A DNA stretch of 64,000 bases, taken from NCBI RefSeq assembly GCF_030812595.1, contig NZ_JAUSSZ010000011.1, positions 1-64,000 on the forward strand, given 5' to 3'. Positions 1 to 8,552 of this stretch are shown in pieces. The notes below the pieces were generated by a model. That model was not told the DNA's origin. It searched no databases and saw only the letters and a list, made by a program, of their open reading frames with translations. The position numbers were made by a program, and so were the translations under genes. This DNA is from Arthrobacter bambusae (GTDB lineage: Bacteria; Actinomycetota; Actinomycetes; Actinomycetales; Micrococcaceae). Each line of letters begins with the position of its first letter. Position 1 is the first letter of the stretch.

Positions 1-128
1 GAAGGAAACCCGCCACACCTGACCGGGCGTCCGAAGGAAACCCGCCACACCTGACCGGGCGTCCGAAGGAAACCCGCCACACCTGACCGGGCGTCCGAAG
101 GAAACCCGCCACACCTGACCGGGCGTCG
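1..128 (+). repeat. Four tandem copies of a 32-bp intergenic repeat
   Basis: Four head-to-tail units of exactly 32 bp start at 1, 33, 65 and 97. They are identical except for the last base of the final unit. Each holds the core TGACCGGGCGTC followed by GGAAA. There are no spacers, so this is a tandem array, not a CRISPR. It lies just past the 3' end of paaZ and may continue left of the window. Related 32-bp-period arrays occur near 3258, 22838 and 33465. Confidence 0.95.
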
Positions 129-156
129 GGAGGGAGGGAGGGAGCGAGGGAGGGGG
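128..156 (+). repeat. G-rich GGGA simple repeat at the paaZ 3' end
   Basis: Runs of GGGA abut the paaZ stop codon, and several G3-G5 tracts lie within 29 bases. On this strand it could form a G-quadruplex. On the paaZ transcript it is C/U-rich. Its function is unknown. Confidence 0.7.
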
Positions 157-2259
157 CTACTTCTCCACGAGTGTCAGGACGTCGTAGGTGGCTACGATTT
201 CGTCGTTCTGGTTGGTGAGCACGGCGTCCCAGGCCACTTCGCCATATTCGTCGGTCTCGCGCGGGGTGATCTTCTTGGCCGTGAGCGTGACGCGGATCGA
301 ATCCCCCGCGGCCACGGGGGTGATGAAGCGCAGGTTCTCCAAGCCGTAATTGGCCAGGACGGGCCCCGGCGCGGGTTCCACGAACAGCCCGGCAGCCCAG
401 CTGAGCAGCAGGTACCCGTGCGCCACGATTCCCGGGAAGAACGGGTTGGCCTCGGCTGCTTCCTGGTTGGTGTGGGCGTAGAAGGTGTCGCCGGTGGAGT
501 TGGCGAAGGCTGAGATGTCATCGAGGGCGACCTGCCGCAGTTCGGAACGCACGGCGTCGCCGATCCGCAACGAAGCCAGCGATTTCCGGAACGGATGGGT
601 TCCCTCAGTCTCCAGCGTGAAGTTGCGGTCCGCACCAGTGTGCCAAACGCCGGTCACCGCAGTGAGCATGTTCGGCGAGCCCTGGATGGCGGTGCGCTGC
701 ATGTGGTGCATGACGGAGCGGATACCACCGAGCTCCTCTCCACCGCCGGCGCGGCCCGGTCCGCCGTGAACCAGGTGTGGCACGGGCGAACCGTGGCCGG
801 TCGAGGACCGCGCGTCCTCGCGGTTGAGCATCAGGACCCGGCCATGGTGCGCCGCGATTCCGGTCACCAATTCCCGGGCAACAGCAGGGTCGTTCGTGCA
901 CACGGAAGCCACCAGCGAGCCGCCACCCCGGGCGGCGAGGCGGACGGCGTCGTCGAGGTCCGCGTACCCGATCACCGAAGACACCGGACCGAACGCCTCG
1001 AGCGAGTGGACCGCTTCGGCGTCGACATCGTTCCAGCTCAGGACGACCGGCGACATGAACGCTCCGCCCTCCACAACTCCTACCGTGCCGTCCAAAGAGG
1101 TGACCGACGGCGAATCGAGCGTTCCGTACGCGAGCTCGCCACCGGCGTCGAGCATAGACTGCACGGCGGCCCGGACGTCGGCGAGCTGTTCGAGGGACGC
1201 GAGGGCGCCCATCGTGACACCGTCTGCGCGGGGGTCGCCGAGCACGACGCGTTCGTCAACCCGCGCACCGATGGCGGATACGACGTCGGACACTAGCTCC
1301 TGCGGCACGATGGTGCGGCGGATGGAGGTGCACTTCTGGCCGGCCTTGACCGTCATTTCGGTGACGACCGACTTGATGAAAGCGTCGAACTCGGGGGTGC
1401 CGGGAACGGCGTCGGGTCCGAGGATCGCCGCGTTGAGCGAGTCGGTTTCGGAAGTGAAGCGGACGCCTCCCTGGACCACGTTCGGGTGGGACTTCAGCGA
1501 GTTGGCGGTCGACGCCGAGCCCGTGAACGCGAGCAGGTCCCGGTAGTCAAGGTGGTCCAGCAGGTTGCGGGCCGAGCCCGAGATGAGCTGCAGCGAGCCT
1601 TCCGGCAGGATGCCCGACTCGACGATTGCCTTGACCACGACGGCGGCGACGTAGCCCGTGGGGGTGGCGGGCTTGACGATCGTGGGGACGCCGGCGATGA
1701 ACGCGGGCGCGAACTTCTCGAGCATGCCCCACACGGGGAAGTTGAAGGCGTTGATCTGCGCGGCGACGCCCGGGATGCGGGTGTAGATGTGCTCGCCGGC
1801 GAAGGACCCGTCCCTGGACAGGACTTCCATGGGGCCGTCCACCACAACCTGCGAGTTCGGCAGTTCGCGGCGGCCCTTGGAACCGAACGTGAAGAGCACG
1901 CCGATGCCGCCGTCGATGTCCACCATCGAGTCGATCTTGGTGGCACCGGTCTTGAAGGAGGAAGCGTAGAACTCCTCGCGGCGGCCATTGAGGTACTGGG
2001 CCAATTCCTTGAGCTTGAGGGCGCGCTGGTGGAACGTGAGCTTGCCGAGTTCCCGCTGGCCCACTGTGCGGCCATAGTTCACGACGCCGGCCAGGTCCAG
2101 TCCCTCGGTGTTGACCGTTGCGAGGATTTCACCGGTGCTGGCGTCGCGGACGGGCACGCCTGCGGAGGCGTCGGCGCGGGGGGTCCACCACTCGCCCTGG
2201 ACGAAACTGGGCACGGTTTCAACGGTTGTGGCTTCCGGAGCGACAGCGGTACTGGTCAT
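157..2259 (-). CDS. paaZ: Bifunctional aldehyde dehydrogenase / oxepin-CoA hydrolase PaaZ
   Basis: PaaZ opens the oxepin-CoA ring in aerobic phenylacetate degradation and oxidises the resulting semialdehyde (cytoplasmic). The 700-residue length matches the two-domain family. An aldehyde dehydrogenase domain spans about 10-520, with the INAFNFPVWG motif, Glu near 271 and the catalytic Cys near 310 in AGQKCTS. A MaoC-like hydratase domain follows (about 545-690) and contains GDTFYAH, whose Asp and His spacing fits the family's catalytic pair. I chose the ATG at 2259 because GGAAGGAC precedes it by about nine bases; an upstream in-frame ATG lacks such a site. It is monocistronic here, with a PaaR-like operator about 55 bases upstream. 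Other paa genes lie at 12.3-15.2 kb. Confidence 0.95.
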   Translation of the reverse strand: MTSTAVAPEATTVETVPSFVQGEWWTPRADASAGVPVRDASTGEILATVNTEGLDLAGVVNYGRTVGQRELGKLTFHQRALKLKELAQYLNGRREEFYASSFKTGATKIDSMVDIDGGIGVLFTFGSKGRRELPNSQVVVDGPMEVLSRDGSFAGEHIYTRIPGVAAQINAFNFPVWGMLEKFAPAFIAGVPTIVKPATPTGYVAAVVVKAIVESGILPEGSLQLISGSARNLLDHLDYRDLLAFTGSASTANSLKSHPNVVQGGVRFTSETDSLNAAILGPDAVPGTPEFDAFIKSVVTEMTVKAGQKCTSIRRTIVPQELVSDVVSAIGARVDERVVLGDPRADGVTMGALASLEQLADVRAAVQSMLDAGGELAYGTLDSPSVTSLDGTVGVVEGGAFMSPVVLSWNDVDAEAVHSLEAFGPVSSVIGYADLDDAVRLAARGGGSLVASVCTNDPAVARELVTGIAAHHGRVLMLNREDARSSTGHGSPVPHLVHGGPGRAGGGEELGGIRSVMHHMQRTAIQGSPNMLTAVTGVWHTGADRNFTLETEGTHPFRKSLASLRIGDAVRSELRQVALDDISAFANSTGDTFYAHTNQEAAEANPFFPGIVAHGYLLLSWAAGLFVEPAPGPVLANYGLENLRFITPVAAGDSIRVTLTAKKITPRETDEYGEVAWDAVLTNQNDEIVATYDVLTLVEK

Positions 2260-2312
2260 CGTCGACAGGTCCTTCCAAGGCACGGGCACGAAATGGACTG
2301 AACGGCCGCAAA

Positions 2313-2336
2313 TTACTGACCGGCCGTTCGGTAATA
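2313..2336 (-). promoter_or_regulatory. PaaR-like (TetR-family) operator upstream of paaZ
   Basis: The imperfect palindrome ACTGACCG-GC-CG-TT-CGGT-AA fits the consensus ACTnACCGnnCGnnCGGTnAGT that I recall for PaaR of Corynebacterium glutamicum at nearly every fixed position. A possible -10 hexamer TATTCT (complement of 2343-2348) sits just upstream on the paaZ strand, so bound repressor would overlap the transcription start. A second such site precedes the thiolase operon at 15205. No paaR gene lies in the window. Confidence 0.7.
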
Positions 2337-2501
2337 CAAACCAGAATACATGAGAGGCCCGATCTGCACACTAGATGCCTGCCTGGACTGCGTCCTTCCT
2401 GACCTTCTTTGACCCGTTGTGACGCCCGGAAGTTGCGACTCGCCGTGTCGTAAGCGCTTTCCCGATTCGAAGAAGGTCACGACGGCGCGTGCTCGCCCCC
2501 G

Positions 2502-3227
2502 CTAGTCCGCCCGGCACCCGAGTTTGGCACGGACGGCGGCAATTTCAGCCTCGGAGACGCCGTTCGCCCTGAGGAACGCGATCACGTCCAAGGAATGCGC
2601 GAATTCGAGCAGGCTCACTCTGCGTGACGCCAACATGGCTTCAAGTGCGTCTTCTTCCAGAAATGCATCATGGGCGTGCGGGGCTCGATGGTGTCGGTGT
2701 CGCTCGTTGATTCCCCGCATTCCCTGCTGGTAACCGCGCACGATCTCCTCGTCGCCGGCTCCGGCCAGGTTCTGCAGCATGACGGCGATGATCCCAGCCC
2801 GGTCGCGCCCGGCCGCGCAATGCACCACCACCCCGCCACGGGCTGCGGCGATTGCCTTGAAGACCGCGGCAAGGTTCTCTGAGAAGAGGCGCAGATAGTC
2901 GGCGTAGTGGGCAGGGTCTTTCAGGTACGGGCCAAAGAGCTCGGTGAACGCCTTGTTCTCCGGGTCCTCGGTGGGGCAATGGACAATGTCAAAGCGTGCC
3001 ATCGCCTCCGCGGAAACCTCGGGATCGACCTCCCTCGGCTGCTGCTCGCGCAAGGTCCGCAGATCGATCACAGTGCGGATGCCGGCGTCGTACATTTGCT
3101 GCCACCCGGCATCGGTGAGCCATTCCCGCCGACCCATCCGATACACGACGCCGGCGATATGCCAGGCATTCACCGCACCGTCCCAGCGGACGCCCGACTG
3201 TGTGGAAGTGGTTGTGATCCCATCCAT
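2502..3227 (-). CDS. Tyrosine/serine-type protein phosphatase (Y_phosphatase3 family)
   Basis: A 241-residue cytoplasmic protein with the P-loop phosphatase signature HCAAGRDRAG (HCX5R) about halfway along. The Cys would be the nucleophile and the Arg the phosphate-binding residue. The N-terminal half (DLRTLREQQPREVD) and length fit bacterial tyrosine/serine phosphatases of the PF13350 type. The substrate is unknown; family members act on phosphotyrosine or phosphoinositides. There is no convincing ribosome binding site before the ATG. It is transcribed divergently from the LacI-family gene and is not obviously part of any operon. Confidence 0.85.
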   Translation of the reverse strand: MDGITTTSTQSGVRWDGAVNAWHIAGVVYRMGRREWLTDAGWQQMYDAGIRTVIDLRTLREQQPREVDPEVSAEAMARFDIVHCPTEDPENKAFTELFGPYLKDPAHYADYLRLFSENLAAVFKAIAAARGGVVVHCAAGRDRAGIIAVMLQNLAGAGDEEIVRGYQQGMRGINERHRHHRAPHAHDAFLEEDALEAMLASRRVSLLEFAHSLDVIAFLRANGVSEAEIAAVRAKLGCRAD

Positions 3228-3257
3228 ACCGGACAGCTAACCACACTTGCGCTCGGG

Positions 3258-3310
3258 ATATGTGAGAGGGGGTCGGGGGAAAACGGGGAATATGTGATCG
3301 AGCGTTGGGT
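3258..3310 (+). repeat. Two degenerate copies of the 32-bp intergenic repeat
   Basis: ATATGTGA recurs at 3258 and 3290, exactly 32 bases apart. The first copy continues into G-rich sequence and GGGGGAAAA, the second into TCGAGCGTTGGGTC. Period and layout match the arrays at 1-128 and 33465-33550. It lies in the divergent region between the phosphatase and LacI genes. Confidence 0.6.
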
Positions 3311-3347
3311 CTTGCGTGCTTTACGTGACCTATGTCATACTCTTTTT

Positions 3348-3372
3348 CGATACGCATCGACGATGCGTATCG
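3348..3372 (+). promoter_or_regulatory. Perfect 25-bp palindrome, LacI-family operator
   Basis: CGATACGCATCG and its exact reverse complement are separated by one A, giving 12-bp arms. The site is about 56 bases before the LacI-family start codon. The half-site motif TCGATACGCATCGA recurs upstream of the binding-protein gene at 4512. This pattern suggests autoregulation plus control of the transport operon by the same repressor. Confidence 0.8.
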
Positions 3373-3428
3373 ACGGCATATAAAACCATCAGACCATCAC
3401 CACTGGACCCGGCAAGGAGGCCTGGAAC

Positions 3429-4442
3429 GTGCCCACCAGCAAGGATGTCGCCCAGGCTGCCGGCGTGGCCCAGAGCACCGTTTCCTATGTGCTGAGCGGG
3501 AAGCGTCCGATTTCCGAGAAGACCCGGAAAAAGGTGGAGGCCGCCATCGAGCAGCTCACCTACCAGCCCAACGCCGGCGCCCGTGCCTTGGCAGGGCGGC
3601 GGACCCATGTGATCGGCCTGGTCATCCCGTTCATCCCAGAGCTGGAAATGGGATCGATCATGGAATTCGTCTCGGTCATCGCGAGCACGGCCCGGCAATT
3701 CGACCACGACATTCTCCTCATCACAGACGACGAAGGTGCCGCCGGACTGCACCGGGTGGTCGGCCAGCAGATTTGCGACGGCCTGATCCTCATGCAGATT
3801 GAGGACGAGGACGAGCGCCTCCCTGTCGCCCGCAGCCTGAACGTCCCAGTGGTGCTGATCGGCATACCCCGGGACCCCTCCGGCTTGGTCTGCATCGACG
3901 CCGACTTCGAAATGGCCGGTGAGCATTGCGTCCGGGACCTTGCGGCGGCCGGCCACTCCGTGATTTCCGTCATTGACTGGCAGCCCGCAGTGACGGAGCG
4001 GCATGTGAACTACGTCGACCGGTTCATGCACGGCACGGATGTCGCGGCCCAAGCACTGGGCGTAACCGTGCTCCATCTTCCAGGCGGGACCGACCGCGAC
4101 ACCATTTCCGAATCGGTTGACAAAGCCCTCGCCAGCACCACCGGCAAGCCCGCATTCATCGCCCCCGATCGCACCATCCAAGACATTCTGCGCCGCGACT
4201 TGAGCAGCCGAGGCCTGACCCTGGGGCTGGACGTTTCCGTTATCGGAAGCGCCTCCCCCACGCTCGCCGAACTCCAACCCATACCGCTTTCCACCATCGA
4301 CCTGCGGCCGGCCGAAGTTTCCCGCCAAGCAGTCAAAATCATGTGCCAGCTTCTCGAAGCCGACTCCCACGGACCACACGAATCCTTGGAGTTGGTGCCC
4401 ACGGTCATCACGCACCGTTCCAGCACGCTCCGCCCAGAGTGA
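3429..4442 (+). CDS. LacI-family transcriptional regulator of the adjacent sugar operon
   Basis: A 337-residue regulator with an N-terminal LacI helix-turn-helix (residues 3-25, SKDVAQAAGVAQSTVSYVLS), a hinge region with the NAGARALAGRRT segment, and a periplasmic-binding-protein-like effector domain. The start is GTG, preceded by AAGGAGG at ideal spacing. It is the first gene of a co-directional cluster with a solute-binding lipoprotein, two permeases, ThuA and two oxidoreductases. Matching palindromes at 3348-3372 and 4512-4525 are its probable targets. The inducer is probably the transported sugar, which the sequence does not identify. Confidence 0.9.
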   Translation: MPTSKDVAQAAGVAQSTVSYVLSGKRPISEKTRKKVEAAIEQLTYQPNAGARALAGRRTHVIGLVIPFIPELEMGSIMEFVSVIASTARQFDHDILLITDDEGAAGLHRVVGQQICDGLILMQIEDEDERLPVARSLNVPVVLIGIPRDPSGLVCIDADFEMAGEHCVRDLAAAGHSVISVIDWQPAVTERHVNYVDRFMHGTDVAAQALGVTVLHLPGGTDRDTISESVDKALASTTGKPAFIAPDRTIQDILRRDLSSRGLTLGLDVSVIGSASPTLAELQPIPLSTIDLRPAEVSRQAVKIMCQLLEADSHGPHESLELVPTVITHRSSTLRPE

Positions 4443-4461
4443 ATCGCCACCCCTGATTCAC
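4439..4461 (+). terminator. Possible weak hairpin after the LacI gene
   Basis: GTGAATC and GATTCAC form a perfect 7-bp stem overlapping the stop codon, with TTTTT about ten bases later. It is weaker than a typical intrinsic terminator but could reduce read-through into the transport genes. Confidence 0.35.
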
Positions 4462-4511
4462 CGCACCAACTCGTTTTTCGTTCCAGCCCCTCCTTTTCGT
4501 TTCAGCATCGT

Positions 4512-4525
4512 CGATACGCATCGAT
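4512..4525 (+). promoter_or_regulatory. LacI-family operator upstream of the ABC transporter genes
   Basis: TCGATACGCATCGA is a near-perfect 14-bp palindrome with one mismatched central pair. It repeats the left half of the 25-bp palindrome at 3348. It lies 52 bases before the binding-protein start, in the expected promoter zone. Confidence 0.75.
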
Positions 4526-4577
4526 GATTCCCATCAACTATCCACCCATCCCCTCCTCCACAAGTAAGGAACAGACA

Positions 4578-5813
4578 ATGAAGTCAGCTATCAGGACACG
4601 CCGCCCGCTCGCCTTGGCCGTCGCCGCGCTGCTCGGCCTACCGCTCGCGGTCTCCGGCTGCGGCACCACTGCCTCCGCCTCTTCCACGGAAGCCGTGAAG
4701 GAAATCTCCGTGATGGACTACTACAACAACGAGCCGGACAAGTCCTTCATCGGTGACGCCCTGACCTCCTGTGGCACCAAGGCCGGCGTCACCATCAAGC
4801 GTGAAACCGTACCGGGCAAGTCGTTGATTTCGAAGGTCCTCCAGCAGTCCTCGTCCAAGACGCTGCCGGACGTGCTCATGCTCGACAACCCGGACCTGCA
4901 GCAGATTGCCGCCACCGGAGCACTGGCCCCGTTGTCCGATTTCAACGTCAGCACCACAGACTTCGCCTCCGGCGTGCTGAGCGCAGGCACATACAAGGAC
5001 AAGGTCTACGGGCTCGCCCCCACCGTGAACACGATCGCCCTCTTCTACAACAAGGACATCCTGGACAAGGCCGGCGTCACTCCGCCCACCACCTGGGATG
5101 AGCTGAAGGCAGCAGCCACCAAATTGACCTCGGGCGAGCAGTACGGGCTGGCATTCAACGCCAACCCCACCTATGAGGGCACCTGGCAGTTCCTTCCGGT
5201 CATGTGGTCCAACGGCGGCGACGAGAAGAACATCGACACCCCGCAGACCGCCCAGGCCCTTCAGCTCTGGACCGACCTGGTCAAGGACGGATCCGTGTCC
5301 TCCTCCGCGCTGAACTGGACGCAGGCAGACGTCAAAGACCAGTTCATGGCCGGCAAGGCCGCAATGATGGTTAATGGCCCGTGGCAGATCCCGGCCCTCG
5401 ACAAGAACACGGCGCTGCACTACGGCGTTGTGAAGATCCCGGTACGCGACTCCAGCCAGACGGCCGTTGCCCCGCTTGGCGGCGAGGTGTGGACCGTTCC
5501 GCAAACAGGGAACAAGGCCCGCCAAGCCAAGGCCGCTGAAGTGGTCGCTTGCATGAACAGCGACGAAAACCAGCTCGCCATGGCCAAGTCCCGGAACACG
5601 ATCCCGTCCAAGACCTCGCTTGCCGCGAAGTTCGCCAGCGAGAACCCTAAGCTCGCCACCTTCACGGATCTGATCAAGACGGCCCGGGCCCGGACCGGCG
5701 AGCTTGGCGAGGGATGGCCGGCACAAGCGACCAAGATCTACACCGCCATCCAGACTGCACTGACGGGCAAGGCTTCCCCCGCCGACGCCCTGAAGCAAGC
5801 CCAAGGCCAGTAA
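4578..5813 (+). CDS. ABC transporter sugar-binding lipoprotein
   Basis: A 411-residue extracytoplasmic solute-binding protein of the carbohydrate family 1 type. It starts with a Sec signal, RTRRPLALAVAALLG, ending in the lipobox VSGC, so it should be lipid-anchored outside the membrane. The body shows family hallmarks: YGLAPTVNTIALFYNKDIL, TWDELKAAATKL and MAGKAAMMVNGPWQ. The ATG at 4578 was chosen because GTAAGGA precedes it and the signal peptide begins there; an upstream in-frame ATG adds an unlikely leader. It feeds the two downstream permeases. The substrate is not evident; the ThuA and Gfo/Idh neighbours suggest a disaccharide or modified sugar. Confidence 0.92.
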   Translation: MKSAIRTRRPLALAVAALLGLPLAVSGCGTTASASSTEAVKEISVMDYYNNEPDKSFIGDALTSCGTKAGVTIKRETVPGKSLISKVLQQSSSKTLPDVLMLDNPDLQQIAATGALAPLSDFNVSTTDFASGVLSAGTYKDKVYGLAPTVNTIALFYNKDILDKAGVTPPTTWDELKAAATKLTSGEQYGLAFNANPTYEGTWQFLPVMWSNGGDEKNIDTPQTAQALQLWTDLVKDGSVSSSALNWTQADVKDQFMAGKAAMMVNGPWQIPALDKNTALHYGVVKIPVRDSSQTAVAPLGGEVWTVPQTGNKARQAKAAEVVACMNSDENQLAMAKSRNTIPSKTSLAAKFASENPKLATFTDLIKTARARTGELGEGWPAQATKIYTAIQTALTGKASPADALKQAQGQ

Positions 5814-5823
5814 GCAGTTGGAC

Positions 5824-6822
5824 ATGTCCCTCACAACGGATGTGTCGCGGGCGAAATCCCGGCCCGGGTCTGAAAGGACCCGGGGCGGGGAGGCCGGACA
5901 AGACCCCCAAGCAACCCCGACCCGGGGCAGGCGGAACCGCAAAACCCGCGAGCGCGTCTTCCAGTGGCTGTTCCTGGTTCCTGCGGTGATCTACATGGCC
6001 CTGTTCTTCGGCTACCCGGTGGTGAAGAACGTCGTGATGAGCTTCCAGGACTACACGACGGCCACGTTCTTCACCGGCGAGGCCCCCTGGGTGGGGTTGG
6101 CGAACTACGCGAAGGTGCTGTCGTCGTCGTTGTTTTCAACGTCCTTGCTCAACACGGCACTCTTCACGATCGGCTCAATAGCAGGCCAGTTCGTGATCGG
6201 CTTGGCGCTGGCGGTCTTCTTCAGGCGTAGGTTTCCGCTCAACGGAATCCTCCGCTCTCTGCTCCTGCTCCCCTGGCTGCTGCCGCTCATCGTGTCGAGC
6301 GCGGTATGGCGGTGGATCCTGGACAAGGACAGCGGCGCGTTGAACCGGTTCCTGGGGCAGTTGCACATCGTGGACACAGGCATTCCGTGGCTGACCAGCA
6401 CGTCACTGGCGCTGATCGCGGTGGTCGGGGTGAACATCTGGATCGGCATCCCGTTCAACCTGACCATCCTCTACGGCGGCCTCCAGGAAATCCCCGACGA
6501 GCTCTACGAAGCCGGTTCCCTGGACGGCGCCACCGGCTGGAAGTCCTTCCGGCACATCACGTGGCCGATGTTGCGGCCGGTGGTGAACGTGGTCCTGGTG
6601 CTCGGCGTCGTATACACCCTGAAGGTGCTGGACATCATCCTCGGCCTGACCAACGGCGGCCCCGCGAATTCGACCCAGACCATCGCCACCCAGTCCTACC
6701 GGCTCTCCTTCCAGGAATTCAAGTTTGGCGAAGGCGCCGCGCTGGGCGACGTCCTGGTGATCATTTCCCTGGTCTTCGCGGTCCTGTACCTGCGTGCCAG
6801 CCGCCGGTCCATTGATGAATGA
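5824..6822 (+). CDS. Sugar ABC transporter permease (MalF/UgpA type)
   Basis: A 332-residue inner-membrane permease with six predicted transmembrane segments after a basic cytoplasmic N-terminus (about 45 residues). The EAA loop that contacts the ATPase is visible as YEAGSLDGATGWKSFRHITWP. It begins ten bases after the binding-protein stop; I chose ATG at 5824, while an in-frame TTG six bases earlier is possible. It pairs with the MalG-type permease that follows. Confidence 0.92.
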   Translation: MSLTTDVSRAKSRPGSERTRGGEAGQDPQATPTRGRRNRKTRERVFQWLFLVPAVIYMALFFGYPVVKNVVMSFQDYTTATFFTGEAPWVGLANYAKVLSSSLFSTSLLNTALFTIGSIAGQFVIGLALAVFFRRRFPLNGILRSLLLLPWLLPLIVSSAVWRWILDKDSGALNRFLGQLHIVDTGIPWLTSTSLALIAVVGVNIWIGIPFNLTILYGGLQEIPDELYEAGSLDGATGWKSFRHITWPMLRPVVNVVLVLGVVYTLKVLDIILGLTNGGPANSTQTIATQSYRLSFQEFKFGEGAALGDVLVIISLVFAVLYLRASRRSIDE

Positions 6823-6841
6823 GTCGATGAGTGAGGAAACC

Positions 6842-7744
6842 ATGACGACGACGAAAATCACCAGCCGCCGTTCGGCGCCCGGGAGTTCCGCACCGGCGAG
6901 CGCCGGGAGCGCTCCCCACAACGCGAAACCAAGCCCCTCGGAAAAGAAGAAATGGGGCTACACCGTCCTGGCCATCTTCTTCCTAGCGGTGATGCTGTTT
7001 CCCGTGTACTGGATGATCAACGCTTCGCTGCAGCCCAACGGCACCACGCTGGAAACCTCGTGGCTGCCCCTGAAGCCGAATTTTTCAGGCTATGCGACGG
7101 CGATCAGCGAGCAGGGCGGGAACCTCGGAACCAGCCTGATCATCTCGCTGGGAAGCGTAGCGCTCAGCCTGGCCATCGCGGCACCGGCGGCCTATGCCTT
7201 GGCCTATTTCAAGGTCCGGGGCGCCGGCGTGGTCCTCTTCGCGATCCTGATCAGCCAAATGATCCCGGGAATCGTGGTGGCCAACGCCCTATACACCGCC
7301 TACAACGACCTCGGCCTCCTCAACTCGATCCCGGGGCTGATCTTGGCCGACTCCTCACATGGCATCCCCTTCGCGATCCTCATCATCAGGGCGTTCATGA
7401 ACGGTATGCCGTCGTCGGTCATCGAGGCGGCAAGGGTGGACGGGGCCGGGCATGTGAGGGCCTTCTGGTCCATCGTGGTGCCGCTGAGCAGGAACTCGCT
7501 CATTACCGCTGGCCTCTTCACCTTCCTGTTCACGTGGAGCGACTTCCTCTTCGCCTTGACCCTGACAACCACCGAGGCCGTGCGGCCGGTGACCCTGGGA
7601 ATCTTCCAGTACATCGGCGCCTACGTGAACGACTGGAGCTCTGTCATGGCCACCGCAGTCCTGGCGTCCATCCCGGCCATCATCCTGCTGGTCGCCGCAC
7701 AGAAGTACATCGCCGCGGGCACCACCGGCGGCGCGGTCAAATAG
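6842..7744 (+). CDS. Sugar ABC transporter permease (MalG/UgpE type)
   Basis: A 300-residue permease with six predicted membrane segments and the EAA motif IEAARVDGAGHVRAFWSIVVP. Several in-frame ATGs lie between 6815 and 6842. The one at 6842 has GAGGA at correct spacing and leaves a 19-base gap after the upstream permease. The Ser/Ala-rich N-terminal tail (about 35 residues) is cytoplasmic. No ATP-binding subunit is encoded in the cluster, so it must share an ATPase encoded elsewhere, as actinobacterial sugar transporters commonly do with MsiK-type proteins. Confidence 0.92.
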   Translation: MTTTKITSRRSAPGSSAPASAGSAPHNAKPSPSEKKKWGYTVLAIFFLAVMLFPVYWMINASLQPNGTTLETSWLPLKPNFSGYATAISEQGGNLGTSLIISLGSVALSLAIAAPAAYALAYFKVRGAGVVLFAILISQMIPGIVVANALYTAYNDLGLLNSIPGLILADSSHGIPFAILIIRAFMNGMPSSVIEAARVDGAGHVRAFWSIVVPLSRNSLITAGLFTFLFTWSDFLFALTLTTTEAVRPVTLGIFQYIGAYVNDWSSVMATAVLASIPAIILLVAAQKYIAAGTTGGAVK

Positions 7745-7778
7745 ACCGCCCTAACCACCAACCTGCCAAGGAGCAATC

Positions 7779-8552
7779 ATGACTGACAGCAAGCCCATCC
7801 GCGTCACTGTGTGGAGCGAAAACCGGCACGAAAAGCGTGACGAACTGGTCGCCCGCCTCTACCCCCAGGGGATGCACGGCGCGGTGAAGGCCGGAATCGA
7901 GGAGAATCTCGGCGCCGCCGTCGAGGTCCGCACTGCAACCCTCGACGAGCCCGAGCATGGCCTCACCGAAGAAGTCCTCGCAAACACGGATGTCCTGACC
8001 TGGTGGGGGCACATGTCCCACGCCGACGTCGACGACAAGATCGTAGAGCGCGTGCACCGGCACGTCCTGTCCGGAATGGGCTTGATCGTGCTGCACTCCG
8101 GGCACTGGTCCAAAATCTTCACCAAGCTCATGGGTACTTCCTGCACGCTGCGGTGGCGCTCCGAGCAGGACCGCGAACTGGTCTGGACCGTCGACCCGAC
8201 CCACCCCATCGCCAAGGGCGTCCCGCACCCCATCGTGATCGACTCGCAGGAAATGTACGGCGAATTCTTCGACATCCCGACCCCCGAGGAACTCGTATTC
8301 ATCAGTTCCTTCAGCGGCGGCGAAGTGTTCCGTTCCGGATGCACCTTCCGCCGCGGCCACGGCAAGATCTTCTTCTTCAGCCCCGGCGACCAGGACTACC
8401 CCGTGTACCACCACAAAGACGTTCGGCGGGTGATCTCGAACGCCGTCGAATGGGCCGTCACCGACCGGCCGGAACGCGCGTACCCGGAACTCCTCCGCTA
8501 CGAGACCAACGATTTCTTCAACGGCAAGAGCTACCAGGGAGCCAACGCATGA
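7779..8552 (+). CDS. ThuA-like domain protein (trehalose utilisation family)
   Basis: A 257-residue cytoplasmic protein covering a full ThuA domain, which has a glutamine-amidotransferase-like fold. Visible family features are the start [12 protein letters not shown], the [10 protein letters not shown] strand-turn, [12 protein letters not shown] and [20 protein letters not shown] precedes the ATG. The stop overlaps the next start as ATGA, so it is translationally coupled to a Gfo/Idh oxidoreductase. In Sinorhizobium thuA and thuB act in disaccharide catabolism through 3-keto derivatives, and this pairing suggests a similar route here. The exact reaction is not established by the sequence. Confidence 0.9.
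   Translation: MTDSKPIRVTVWSENRHEKRDELVARLYPQGMHGAVKAGIEENLGAAVEVRTATLDEPEHGLTEEVLANTDVLTWWGHMSHADVDDKIVERVHRHVLSGMGLIVLHSGHWSKIFTKLMGTSCTLRWRSEQDRELVWTVDPTHPIAKGVPHPIVIDSQEMYGEFFDIPTPEELVFISSFSGGEVFRSGCTFRRGHGKIFFFSPGDQDYPVYHHKDVRRVISNAVEWAVTDRPERAYPELLRYETNDFFNGKSYQGANA

Noticed and set aside
1..128. Possible CRISPR array (32-bp repeated units)
   Set aside because: The units follow one another directly with no spacers, no cas genes are in the window, and the unit lacks the usual short terminal palindrome.
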